Source: Planctomycetota bacterium
GTDB lineage: Bacteria; Planctomycetota; Brocadiia; JAJRTI01
Direction of reading: 5' to 3'
DNA length: 14,570 nt
Assembly (NCBI GenBank): GCA_024278415.1
Contig: JAJRTI010000659.1
Location: forward strand, 1 to 14,570
Under the pieces are notes generated by a model that saw only the letters and a program-made list of their open reading frames with translations, ran no database searches and was not told the origin of the DNA. How positions within the stretch are numbered: position 1 is the first letter of the stretch; the number at the start of each line of letters is the position of its first letter. A program made the translations under genes and the position numbers. Below are positions 1-7,348 of this stretch, piece after piece.

Positions 1-415
1 ACTCGAACGCGTGGGGCCATTCGGCCCGCGTCTCCTCGTCGTCGCAGATCGCGAGCGTCAGCTCGGTCGCGCCCTGGGGCCCCTCGAACACCTCGGCCAC
101 CTCCCACAACCGCGTGCGCACGAACCCGTGCATGGGCTTGTCCGGCGCGTCGGGCCGGCGCGCGAACCAGGGCCAGCACACGGGCGCGCCGCCGCGAATG
201 GGCGTGCCGATCTGGAACTGTGCGTGCTTACTGAGGAACAGCACCGGCTCCGCTCCGGTGGGCTGGAACGACAGCACGTGCGCGCCGAGGAGGCACACGG
301 TCGCGGAGCCCAGCTTATTGCTGATCTCAGCCACGGGCAGGCCGCCCGGGCCTTCGGCAAAGGAGACGTGGCCGTCGATTGCGAACTCTTCGTTGAGGAT
401 GTCGATGTGGGTCAT
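1..415 (-). CDS. D-hexose-6-phosphate mutarotase (YeaD-like), 5' part only
   Basis: This is an aldose 1-epimerase-superfamily protein of the D-hexose-6-phosphate mutarotase type, which interconverts the anomers of glucose-6-phosphate and related sugars in the cytoplasm. The gene reads right to left from an ATG at 415-413 and runs off the left edge, so 138 residues of about 270-300 are visible. The diagnostic stretches are LLGAHVLSFQP (residues 42-52), IRGGAPVCWPWF (73-84) and MHGFVRTRLWEV (95-106). They hold the sugar-phosphate-binding Arg74 and the catalytic-type His96. A second catalytic His and the Glu would lie outside the window. No clear ribosome binding site precedes the ATG. A hairpin (459-474) lies about 45 bases upstream. 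The gene is on the same strand as the oxidoreductase at 822-1865 but is separated from it by 406 bases of repeats, so co-transcription is uncertain. Confidence 0.88.
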   Translation of the reverse strand, partial: MTHIDILNEEFAIDGHVSFAEGPGGLPVAEISNKLGSATVCLLGAHVLSFQPTGAEPVLFLSKHAQFQIGTPIRGGAPVCWPWFARRPDAPDKPMHGFVRTRLWEVAEVFEGPQGATELTLAICDDEETRAEWPHAFE

Positions 416-559
416 TGCTCTGGCTCACGAGAGAAACGCTGATGACAGTATGTCGAAGTGGCGCAAGAGCGCCATTTCAGCGGGATGCAATGGGCAACCA
501 AGGGAGATGGTCGCCTCAGCAGTTTGAATCGGGAGCGCGCCTTGTCCCGCGGCGCTCTG

Positions 560-608
560 CCAGCCCGAAGGGCTGGAACAATCTAGCCCTGTGCAAGGGC
601 GAACGCCC
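560..608 (+). repeat. REP-like unit, copy 1 (GAA-loop hairpin plus GTGCA-loop hairpin)
   Basis: A 7-bp stem CCAGCCC (560-566) and GGGCTGG (570-576) closes a GAA loop. It is followed by AACAATCTAGCCC and a second hairpin, GCCCT (586-590), loop GTGCA, AGGGC (596-600). The layout of palindrome, then ACAA-N2-TAGCCC-N-GTGCAAG, recurs at 14502-14570 and, on the minus strand, at 721-758. The stem bases differ between copies but remain complementary. Confidence 0.75.
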
Positions 609-641
609 GCCGCGCTGGGTCGGTGATCCATCGATGGCAAT

Positions 642-693
642 CAACGCTGAAAGCGTTGCACAACGCTAGGCATGTCGCACGCCTTCAGCGTGC
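642..693. repeat. REP-like unit, copy 2 (two head-to-head palindromes)
   Basis: CAACGCT (642-648) and AGCGTTG (652-658) close a GAA loop. A linker containing CTAGGCATG follows, then GCACGC (677-682) and GCGTGC (688-693) around the loop CTTCA. Read on the minus strand, the second palindrome leads into CGACATGCCTAGCG and a GCGTT/AACGC hairpin with loop GTGC. That matches the palindrome, ACA, TAG and GTGC-loop order of the other copies. The stems are unrelated in sequence to those of copy 1. Confidence 0.65.
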
Positions 694-720
694 TGTTGCG
701 CTGGGCGTGTGGTCCCGGGG

Positions 721-758
721 CGGCGCTGGGCTAGCATTGTGTCAGCCCTTCGGGCTGA
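721..758 (-). repeat. REP-like unit, copy 3
   Basis: On the minus strand, TCAGCCC, GAA, GGGCTGA (plus-strand 742-758, 7-bp stem) is followed by CACAATGCTAGCCCAGCG. This matches copy 1 in order, spacing and the TAGCCC core, but in inverted orientation. It ends just after the stop of no recognisable gene and lies about 60 bases beyond the oxidoreductase stop codon. Confidence 0.7.
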
Positions 759-821
759 AGGCAGAAGCCCAGCACCGAGGCGGGACGTCATTGCATTTAG
801 CTGAAGTGCCACGCGCAAGAA

Positions 822-1865
822 TCACCCCACCGTCTGCCCGCTATCCGCGGACGCAAACACCGCGTCGCAGACTTGGAGCACGCGCACGCCGTCTTCGCCG
901 GACACCAGGGGCGGACGGGCCTCGCGGATGGACGTGATGAACTCCGACAGCTCGGCCGCCCACGTGCGGATGTACTTGTATGAGTTCAGGCGCGACACGG
1001 CCTCGCGCTCGTGCGGCGGGTGGCCGTACGTCGCGGGCACTTCGATGGTCGTGGGCAGCGAGTACTCGGGCAGGTTCCGGCTCTCGACGAAGATGTTGGG
1101 GCTCTCCCACTCCGTGCGCACGCGGCCCGCGGACCCGATCGCGTCGTACCACCCGTATCGGCCGCCCATGCGCTGCGACGTGACGACCTGCGCGACGACT
1201 CCGCCGTCGAAGCGGATCGTGAACATTGCGTCCGCCTCCACGTCCGTGTCCTCGCCGTCCTTCATGTTCACCTCCGCGAACACGCGCTGCACGGGCAGGC
1301 CGACGGTCCAGAGCACGAAGTCGAGGCAGTGCACTCCCACGTAGAGCAGCGGCCCGCCGCCGTGGCCGCGCTGGCCCAGCCAACCGCCCATGTTGCCGAT
1401 GCACTGGCCCGCGATCACGTGGGCCATGTCGCCCACCGCACCCTGGTCCAGGAGCTGTTTCACGCGGATGCGTTCGGCCTGGAACCGCAGCGAGTACCCG
1501 ACCATGAGGTTGCGCTTGGCCTTCTTCGCCGCGTCGACGAGGGCCTGGCCGTCGGCCGCGTTCAGCGCCATGGGCTTCTCCACGAGCACGTGCTTGCCGG
1601 CTTGGATCGCGGCCATGGCCATGGGCTGGAGCTGGTCGTGGATCGTGGCCACGATCACCGCGTCCACGTCGGCCTTGTCCAGCAGCTCCTCCGCGCTGTC
1701 GTACGCCTCCTGATAGCCGGTGAGCTTGACCGCGTTGCTCGCGGCCTCGGGCTTGAGGTCCGCGCAGGCGAGCAGTTCGGCCTGGCCGGTCGCGGCCGCG
1801 GCCTCGGAGAGGTAACGGCCCTGGCTGCCGCAGCCGATGAGGCCGATCTTCATCTTGTCGCTCAT
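822..1865 (-). CDS. Gfo/Idh/MocA-family NAD(P)-dependent oxidoreductase
   Basis: This 347-residue protein is predicted to oxidise or reduce a sugar, inositol or related polyol with NAD(P) in the cytoplasm. The N-terminal Rossmann fold starts MKIGLIGCGSQG (GxGxxG at residues 11-16). The family motif EKP is at 96-98 (HVLVEKPMAL) and the C-terminal-domain catalytic-type pair H179/D182 sits in GVHCLDFVLW. The length is typical for the family. The ATG at 1865 is chosen because AAGGAG lies 9 bases upstream and the GxGxxG motif follows at once. The frame stays open to 2126, but that extension has no family resemblance. The stop is TGA. The gene is transcribed divergently from the secreted protein at 2127, sharing a 261-base intergenic region. 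The substrate cannot be told from sequence, because planctomycete-type genomes carry many paralogues. Confidence 0.93.
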   Translation of the reverse strand: MSDKMKIGLIGCGSQGRYLSEAAAATGQAELLACADLKPEAASNAVKLTGYQEAYDSAEELLDKADVDAVIVATIHDQLQPMAMAAIQAGKHVLVEKPMALNAADGQALVDAAKKAKRNLMVGYSLRFQAERIRVKQLLDQGAVGDMAHVIAGQCIGNMGGWLGQRGHGGGPLLYVGVHCLDFVLWTVGLPVQRVFAEVNMKDGEDTDVEADAMFTIRFDGGVVAQVVTSQRMGGRYGWYDAIGSAGRVRTEWESPNIFVESRNLPEYSLPTTIEVPATYGHPPHEREAVSRLNSYKYIRTWAAELSEFITSIREARPPLVSGEDGVRVLQVCDAVFASADSGQTVG

Positions 1866-1984
1866 GGTTTGGGCTCCTTGTGTGTGCATAGGCAGGCCGC
1901 GGGTTGTACATGATCTGCGCTCCTCGTGCAAGAGGGAGCCGCCGCGCACAGTATTCCCGCATTCCACTCTTCCAGTCTTCCCCT

Positions 1985-2045
1985 GCCGCCGGATGGCGGC
2001 CAGAAACGCTCTTACGAGCGTGCACCAGGCGCAGCGCCTTGCGCT
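1985..2045. repeat. Three hairpins in the divergent intergenic region
   Basis: Three consecutive palindromes lie between the divergent starts at 1865 and 2127. They are GCCGCC/GGCGGC with loop GGAT (1985-2000), ACGCTC/GAGCGT with loop TTAC (2006-2021) and AGCGC/GCGCT with loop CTT (2033-2045). The stems are unrelated to one another. They could be a leader structure of the plus-strand gene or another intergenic repeat. No clear -35/-10 pair was found around them. Confidence 0.5.
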
Positions 2046-2126
2046 CGATCTCGCAGCGTGATATGTCTGTACGGCCAGTTCACAACGTGTAACGCCCGCA
2101 TCTGTGTGAGCGAAGGAGGCATCCAC

Positions 2127-4877
2127 GTGGCCCTAAGCGCACCGCGAAGGCTCGACTTGTTCGCGCTCGCCGTTCTGATCCCGGCCCTCTCGACGGCCGC
2201 GGGCGCGGATGCGCCCACGCGCTACCCGATTCGCGCGGACTGCATCCGACACGAGAGCGGGCACTGCTACATCGCGTCGATGGACTTCGGCGAGGAGGGC
2301 GACAAGGACACTGGCAACAAGTCCATGCTCATGCTCTACGAGGACGGCAAGCCCCTGGGGCCGCCGCGGAGTGTGCACCGGCACATTCGCGAGAAGGGCA
2401 AGGGCCGCTACTCGCACTGGACGCGCGAAGGCCTCTACTTCTCAGCTTCCGACAACACTGACCCGCGCACCAACGGCCGCAAGTACGAGGTCGCGTCCAA
2501 GAACCCCAGGAGCACGCTGGGCGGCGTCGCCCGGTTCCCTAGCACGCCGCGCAAGCACGTGGAGATAATCCGCGGCAGCAAGCGCGAGTATGCCATCGAG
2601 ATGCGCGGCACGCTCGACATGGAGAACACGCGCACGCTCGCCAGCAACAACTGCTACATCACGTTCCAGCCCAACGTCTCGCTGACCATCGAGAACACCG
2701 GCGACGCGCCGGTCGTGAACCCGCGGCTGGTCATCAACGACCGGGGCGACTGGTACACGCTCGACAGTCTGCTCGCGGAGTTCACCCGCGGAGCGAAGAC
2801 GGACCAGGAGAAGGTGTACTTCATCTGGCAGAGCATGCGCGAAAACCTCTACCACGAGACCCCGCTCTTCGGCGACTCCGAGCCGCACGACCCGGTGAAG
2901 CTGTTCAACATCTTCGGCTTCAACCTGTGCGACGACGCGGGCAACGCGGGGTGTTCGCTCTTCTATCATGCCGGGTTCACCAAGTCCAAAAACCGCGCGT
3001 TGCGAGGCCACGTGCAGTGCGAGGCGTTCGTGGATGGCGCGTACGAGTTCATGGACGTGGACATGGACTGCTTTTACCTGGACCGGGAGAACGAGCGGCC
3101 CGTGGGCGGCGACGTGCTCGCGCGGGATCACGACTTGGTGCGCCGCGAACTGAACTACGGCCCCGTCGTGTCCCGATTCACCAGCAGCGACGCGCCGGCC
3201 GCTTTGTTCGGTCCGGATGACCGGCGGTTCGATGCGCGTCTGCGCGGGCACGAGATCGCGTACACGCTGCGCCCGGGCGAGAAGGCCGTGTTTCGGTGGG
3301 ACAACATCGGCAAGTACTGCGCGGAGAACAAGCCGCGCGCGCATCGGCCGAAGTACTACGGCAACTCGAAGTTTGTCTTCCGCCCGCGTATCGAGCTGGC
3401 CCGCGTCAAGGCCGATGCAGAAGCGATTGTCGATGTCGCGCCAGCAAAGGAGAAAGGTGCCGGCCTGGCCGGCCAGTCGCGCAAGGCCCATGTGACGTAC
3501 GCGATCAAGGTTCCTTACGCCATCTGCGGGGGGACTGTCCGAGCACAATTCTCCGGCACCGATGCGAGTGACAAGTTCTCGATCGCACTGTCGCTCGATG
3601 GTAAGACTTGGAAGGAGCTGTGGACGAAGCAAGGCGGGGGCGGCCATGCCGCGAAGGTGGCTCTGGACGCGCACATGGAACTCCTGCGGCGGCCGGCGAA
3701 GTACGGCTACCGCGTTCGCGTGGGCCTTGGCTCAGGCAGGCGTCCCGGCAGTGCGACGCTGCGCTCCCTGGAGATCGAGACCGACGTGCTGGCCGCGCCG
3801 GTGTCGCTGCCGCGGCTTCGTCTTGGCGCGAACCGGGTCGTGTACACCGACGCCACCAACGGCCCCCACCAGGTGCGCATCACCCATGAGTGGAAGGAGG
3901 CCGACGCGGTCAAGCCGCTGCCGCCGGTGGACAAGCCGACCTACCCACCGCCCGGCGCGGAGATCCGAGACTCAATCGTGGCCTTCTCTTGGCCGGGGAC
4001 CCAGGCCGCGGACCGCTACCACCTCCAGGTGAGCCGTCGGCCGGACTTCCGGTATCCCTATCGCACGAGCTTGGACGTGATCATTCCGACGACGAAGTGG
4101 GCCGTGCCGTACACGGGCATCTTTAGCCCGGACACGGCCTACTACTGGCGCTTGCGCTGCCGAGACCGCTGGGGGGTGTGGGGGCCGTGGAGCGCGACCT
4201 GGCGGTTCACTTGGCGCGGGCCGCGCGTGCCGGTGGGCGTTCGGGCCAGTGTGCAAGGGCATACCGTGACCCTCCATTGGAAGCCCAACCCGGCCGGCGA
4301 GCGCCCGGTCAGGTATGAGGTCTACGGGAGCGACGAGAAGGGATTCTCGGTGCACAAGGGCGAGCACACCGTGCCTGGCCGGGGCAAGGTTCCCGGCAAC
4401 CTCCTCGCGGAGACCACGGACACGTCGATGGTTGTGGCCGGCCCCGGGGCCGTTGCGGCCAACGCGAACAAGGTGTTCTACCGCGTCGTCGCCATCGACG
4501 CGAACGGCACGTCCAGCGGCTGCTCCGACTACGCGGAACTGCCCCACCCATTCGTGTACACCCAGCCCGTAGCGCAGGCGCGTGTCGGGAAGCCGTACGC
4601 CTATCAGGCCAAGAGCCTGCACTCGCTAGGCGACTACCAGTGCAAGCCGGACCCCGCGAGCAAGCAGGGGCAATACGCGTACAAGTTCTGGGACATCGAG
4701 CAGCCTATGTTCAGGCTGCTCAAGGGCCCGAAGTGGCTGCGCGTGGACGCGAAGAGCGGGCTCTTGACCGGGACGCCATCGCCTGAGCACATCGGCGCCG
4801 CGCGTGTGGAAGTTGAGGTCACGAACCAGTTCAAGGGGCGCGGGGTGCAGGCCTTCGACTTGACGGTGGCGCGGTAG
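2127..4877 (+). CDS. Secreted transglutaminase-like protein with fibronectin-III and He_PIG domains
   Basis: This is a 916-residue exported protein. The GTG start at 2127 is chosen because GAAGGAGG lies 6 bases upstream and an N-terminal signal peptide follows (basic ALSAPRR, then a hydrophobic run, cleavage near TAAGA). Residues about 220-330 resemble a transglutaminase-like cysteine protease fold, with the candidate triad Cys268 (in NLCDD), His295 (in RGHVQCEAF) and Asp310 (in EFMDVD) in the family order. Residues about 605-695 and 700-805 look like two fibronectin type III-like modules (AYYWRLRCRD; VTLHWKPNP). The last 110 resemble a He_PIG/cadherin-like module (PKWLRVDAKSGLLTGTPSPE). It probably works outside the cytoplasm on protein cross-links or as a cell-surface peptidase. 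The substrate is unknown. It ends with TAG and is convergent with the radical SAM gene. Confidence 0.82.
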   Translation: MALSAPRRLDLFALAVLIPALSTAAGADAPTRYPIRADCIRHESGHCYIASMDFGEEGDKDTGNKSMLMLYEDGKPLGPPRSVHRHIREKGKGRYSHWTREGLYFSASDNTDPRTNGRKYEVASKNPRSTLGGVARFPSTPRKHVEIIRGSKREYAIEMRGTLDMENTRTLASNNCYITFQPNVSLTIENTGDAPVVNPRLVINDRGDWYTLDSLLAEFTRGAKTDQEKVYFIWQSMRENLYHETPLFGDSEPHDPVKLFNIFGFNLCDDAGNAGCSLFYHAGFTKSKNRALRGHVQCEAFVDGAYEFMDVDMDCFYLDRENERPVGGDVLARDHDLVRRELNYGPVVSRFTSSDAPAALFGPDDRRFDARLRGHEIAYTLRPGEKAVFRWDNIGKYCAENKPRAHRPKYYGNSKFVFRPRIELARVKADAEAIVDVAPAKEKGAGLAGQSRKAHVTYAIKVPYAICGGTVRAQFSGTDASDKFSIALSLDGKTWKELWTKQGGGGHAAKVALDAHMELLRRPAKYGYRVRVGLGSGRRPGSATLRSLEIETDVLAAPVSLPRLRLGANRVVYTDATNGPHQVRITHEWKEADAVKPLPPVDKPTYPPPGAEIRDSIVAFSWPGTQAADRYHLQVSRRPDFRYPYRTSLDVIIPTTKWAVPYTGIFSPDTAYYWRLRCRDRWGVWGPWSATWRFTWRGPRVPVGVRASVQGHTVTLHWKPNPAGERPVRYEVYGSDEKGFSVHKGEHTVPGRGKVPGNLLAETTDTSMVVAGPGAVAANANKVFYRVVAIDANGTSSGCSDYAELPHPFVYTQPVAQARVGKPYAYQAKSLHSLGDYQCKPDPASKQGQYAYKFWDIEQPMFRLLKGPKWLRVDAKSGLLTGTPSPEHIGAARVEVEVTNQFKGRGVQAFDLTVAR

Positions 4878-4905
4878 GGGGGCGCCTCCTGTCCGCTGAT
4901 GCCCT

Positions 4906-4966
4906 TTCCCCCTCTGGGGGAAGGCTGGGACGGGGGCTTGCGCTCCCCTCGCCCACAGGGCGAGGG
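4906..4966. terminator. Two strong hairpins between convergent genes, candidate bidirectional terminator
   Basis: TTCCCCC/GGGGGAA with loop TCT spans 4906-4922. CCCTCGCCC/GGGCGAGGG with loop ACA (9-bp perfect stem) spans 4946-4966. They fill the 95-base gap between the TAG of the secreted protein (4877) and the TGA of the radical SAM gene (4973). There is no long U-tract, so intrinsic termination is not assured. They also look like the dispersed hairpin repeats elsewhere in the window. Confidence 0.5.
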
Positions 4967-4972
4967 AAACGC

Positions 4973-6388
4973 TCAGATAAAGTCGTCCGTTCCCCGGGCC
5001 TGGGGGCTGAAGAGATAGGACAGCAAGTGGGCCCCCAGCCGCAGGAGCCCGAGCGGCCGGTTCCAGTACCGGCCAAGCACGTGTAGCAGGTGTGTGGGGC
5101 TCAAGTAGAAGCGCTTGTAGAAGCGGCTTTCCCACTGGTAGTACAGCGCCTCCCGCTCTGGGTCCGGCACATCCAGATGAAAGGGGAACAGGCTGAAGTC
5201 GAGTTGGTCCTTGAACTGTTCGAAGAGCGTCGTGCCCGGCCAATACTGGAGTCGTGTGACAAGCACATAATCGAGGCCCGCATCGAGGGCCAAGCGAATG
5301 CTGGCGTCCACGTCTTCCTCCGTCTCGATTGGAGCGCCCACAATGAAGAAGCCGAGCATCTCCATGCCGTGTCGTCGCGCCGCGGCAAGGCGCGCGGCCA
5401 CGTCTTCGACCGTGTACTGTTTGCAGTAGTAGTCGAGCATCTTTTGCGACCCGCTCTCGATGCCGATGTAGAGGCGCACGCAGCCGGCGGCCTTCATCGC
5501 GGCGAGCACGTCGTCCTCGATTCGGTCCGCCCGCGTGCGGCAGGTCCATCTGAAGTGCAGCCCGCGCTCGCGCATGCCGCGGCAAAGCTCGATGACCCAG
5601 TCCGAATCGGCGGTGAAGGTGTCGCCAAAGAATCGCAGGCGCCGGATGCCGTGGTCGCGCCACAGGGTCTCCAGTTCGTCGAGCAAACTGGGCACGGAGC
5701 GCTTCTCCAGCTTGGCCCCGTACGACGTGACACAATAAGCACATGGGAAAGGGCACCCGCGAATGGCCATCACTGGCGCGATGTTGCTGCCAATCAAGGG
5801 TTCGCCATACCTGGACAGATCGAGGAGCGACAGGTCCAGCCATGGCAGCGCGTCCAGGTCGGCGATGCGAGGCCGCGGCGGGCCGACGACGATCTGGCCC
5901 GCCGCGGCCCGCGTGGCGAGGCCGGCGATGCCCGCGGGCGATTCTCTCCGGGCGCGGCGGTCGAACAGTTCGGCCAACGTCAGTTCCGGCTCGTGCATGA
6001 GAATGCCGTCAACGGATGTGTGGCGCAGCACCTCCTCAGGGCTGATCGTGGGCAAGTAGCCGCAGCACAGGACGCACAGATCGGGGCACTCGGCCTTCAG
6101 CATGTCGAGGACGCGCACATCCTCGGGGAACGTGCCGTACCCGATGAGCGACACGAGCACGTCTGGGGCCGCTTGCCGCACAGCCTCGATGGTCTGCGCA
6201 TCGTCGAACCCGCCGGCGACCGCGTCGATGAGTTGGACGTCGGCCTTGTTCCATCCGCGCATGGCCGAGCCCAGATAGGCCAGCTCGACCGGAGGCATGA
6301 GGAACCCCTGCGCGTAGTACGAGCATTGGTACTTGCGGATGACGGGCCGGGGGTACGGCAGGTTGAGGAGGAGGAGGCGAGTCGGCAC
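4973..6388 (-). CDS. B12-binding-domain radical SAM protein
   Basis: This 471-residue protein has an N-terminal cobalamin-binding-type Rossmann domain (residues about 1-150; PPVELAYLGSAMRG, then PDVLVSLIGYGTFPEDV). A radical SAM core follows, with the 4Fe-4S motif Cys212-x3-Cys216-x2-Cys219 (RGCPFPCAYC) and the SAM-contact strand IGIESGSQ. This is the class that includes BchE-like enzymes and methyltransferases acting on unactivated carbons. The start is the GTG at 6388, with AAGGAAGG 8 bases upstream and VPTRLLLLNLPYPRP as the first strand. The frame is open to 6451, but the extension is not family-like. It lies 63 bases downstream of the glycosyltransferase gene on the same strand and is probably co-transcribed, which points to a lipid or cell-surface glycan substrate. 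The exact reaction is unknown. Confidence 0.9.
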   Translation of the reverse strand: MPTRLLLLNLPYPRPVIRKYQCSYYAQGFLMPPVELAYLGSAMRGWNKADVQLIDAVAGGFDDAQTIEAVRQAAPDVLVSLIGYGTFPEDVRVLDMLKAECPDLCVLCCGYLPTISPEEVLRHTSVDGILMHEPELTLAELFDRRARRESPAGIAGLATRAAAGQIVVGPPRPRIADLDALPWLDLSLLDLSRYGEPLIGSNIAPVMAIRGCPFPCAYCVTSYGAKLEKRSVPSLLDELETLWRDHGIRRLRFFGDTFTADSDWVIELCRGMRERGLHFRWTCRTRADRIEDDVLAAMKAAGCVRLYIGIESGSQKMLDYYCKQYTVEDVAARLAAARRHGMEMLGFFIVGAPIETEEDVDASIRLALDAGLDYVLVTRLQYWPGTTLFEQFKDQLDFSLFPFHLDVPDPEREALYYQWESRFYKRFYLSPTHLLHVLGRYWNRPLGLLRLGAHLLSYLFSPQARGTDDFI

Positions 6389-6451
6389 GAATGAACCTTC
6401 CTTTGAATGAGGCCGCGGCGTGCGGTGAACCAGAGAGGGATCGCCGCGCAA

Positions 6452-7327
6452 TCAGCGCCGGGACTTGGCGTGTACTTGCTTCTCCAAAACGGACGCGACG
6501 AAGCGGCCCACTTCGATCCGCCGCCGCGGTACGAGGGAGAATCCGTAGGGCCCACAGTCGAGCGGTTCGGTCGGAACCGTTCCCGCCAGGCCTTGCTGCA
6601 CGACGTAGTCGCCGTGCTTGGAGACCGCCGCAAGGATGGCGTCGACGTTGGGCGTGTCCGGCACTTCAGAAACCTTGCGCTTGGAGAAATAGTAGCACGG
6701 CCCGGCGTCGGTTACCGACCACATGACGACCTTGTCCGCGGGCACGTGCTTGGCCACCCACGTGGCCGCGATCAGCACCGGCGCCCATGAGTCGTGGCCG
6801 TAGCACTGGACCAGTGCGGCCCGGCCCGTGTTGGGGCCCTTCGCTGCCGGCAATGCGGCATTCAGCCAGACGAGGCGCGCGGTGAGGAGCGCGTTGGTCA
6901 CGAGCACCACGCACACGGCCGCCGCGGTGGCCGCCCGGGGCCGGGCCGTGAGCCCTGCCGCGGTCCACTGCGCGCCGCGGAGGAAATAGAAGGCGAGGAT
7001 GGGGATCAGGGGCACAAGGAACCGATCCTCGATGGGCGCATACGCGAGGATCATGGCCACGTACACCAGCACGAAGCACTCCATTGGCGTCCACTCGCGG
7101 AGCAGGGACCGGGCGAATCCGATGAGCACCAAGCCCAGCAGCGGCAAGCCGATAGCCCACGCCACCGCGGCGTGCCGCTTGAGGGCGCGGGCCAAGGAGT
7201 TCGGCAAATCGGCCTGGGCAAAGGGGAAGCAGTCGCCGTCGAGGTACAGCAGGAAGCCGCCAGGCAGCAGCACGCTGGGCACGCTCTCGACCAGCTTGGG
7301 CACGTTGCGGACCACGCGGCGGGCCAT
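6452..7327 (-). CDS. Glycosyltransferase family 39-like protein, C-terminal half (split by in-frame stop)
   Basis: These 291 residues continue, in the same frame, the protein encoded at 8182-7349. Only a TAA (7351-7349) and seven codons separate the two. The visible parts are further membrane segments (AWAIGLPLLGLVLIGFA, MECFVLVYVAMILAYA, a PLIPILAFYFL segment, and a hydrophobic run ending NALLTARLVW). A soluble C-terminal domain of about 110 residues follows, beginning near GHDSWAPVLIAATWV, as usual for these glycosyltransferases. The ATG at 7327 has no ribosome binding site, and the family would not start here. As a separate protein it lacks the catalytic N-terminal half and is probably not functional, unless the stop is read through or translation restarts. 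The stop codon is TGA. Confidence 0.75.
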   Translation of the reverse strand: MARRVVRNVPKLVESVPSVLLPGGFLLYLDGDCFPFAQADLPNSLARALKRHAAVAWAIGLPLLGLVLIGFARSLLREWTPMECFVLVYVAMILAYAPIEDRFLVPLIPILAFYFLRGAQWTAAGLTARPRAATAAAVCVVLVTNALLTARLVWLNAALPAAKGPNTGRAALVQCYGHDSWAPVLIAATWVAKHVPADKVVMWSVTDAGPCYYFSKRKVSEVPDTPNVDAILAAVSKHGDYVVQQGLAGTVPTEPLDCGPYGFSLVPRRRIEVGRFVASVLEKQVHAKSRR

Positions 7328-7348
7328 TTGGGCCGGGGAGATGGCGCC

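Larger units (their letters stand above)
416..821. other. Gene-free interval packed with hairpin repeats
   Basis: No reading frame here resembles a protein; the short frames are repeat translations. From left to right it holds a hairpin at 459-474 (TGGCGC, loop AAGA, GCGCCA), then three units of one palindromic repeat family (560-608, 642-693 and 721-758), which are listed separately. The interval is both the 5' leader region of the mutarotase gene and the 3' region of the oxidoreductase gene. No convincing promoter is visible. Confidence 0.7.

Noticed and set aside
1906..1935. Possible -35/-10 (TTGCAC, 17 bases, TACAAC, minus strand) before the oxidoreductase
   Set aside because: Only 3 of 6 and 4 of 6 consensus matches, too weak in sequence of this composition.
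1866..2126. 87-residue N-terminal extension of the oxidoreductase
   Set aside because: The ATG at 1865 has a good ribosome binding site directly before the Rossmann motif, and the extension runs through the hairpin cluster.
2442..3674. A 410-codon minus-strand open frame
   Set aside because: It is antisense to the secreted protein, whose signal peptide, ribosome binding site and domains make it the real gene.
5090..6394. A 434-codon plus-strand open frame
   Set aside because: It is antisense to the radical SAM gene, has no domain-like sequence and is Arg/His/Glu-rich, as expected from high-GC complement codons.
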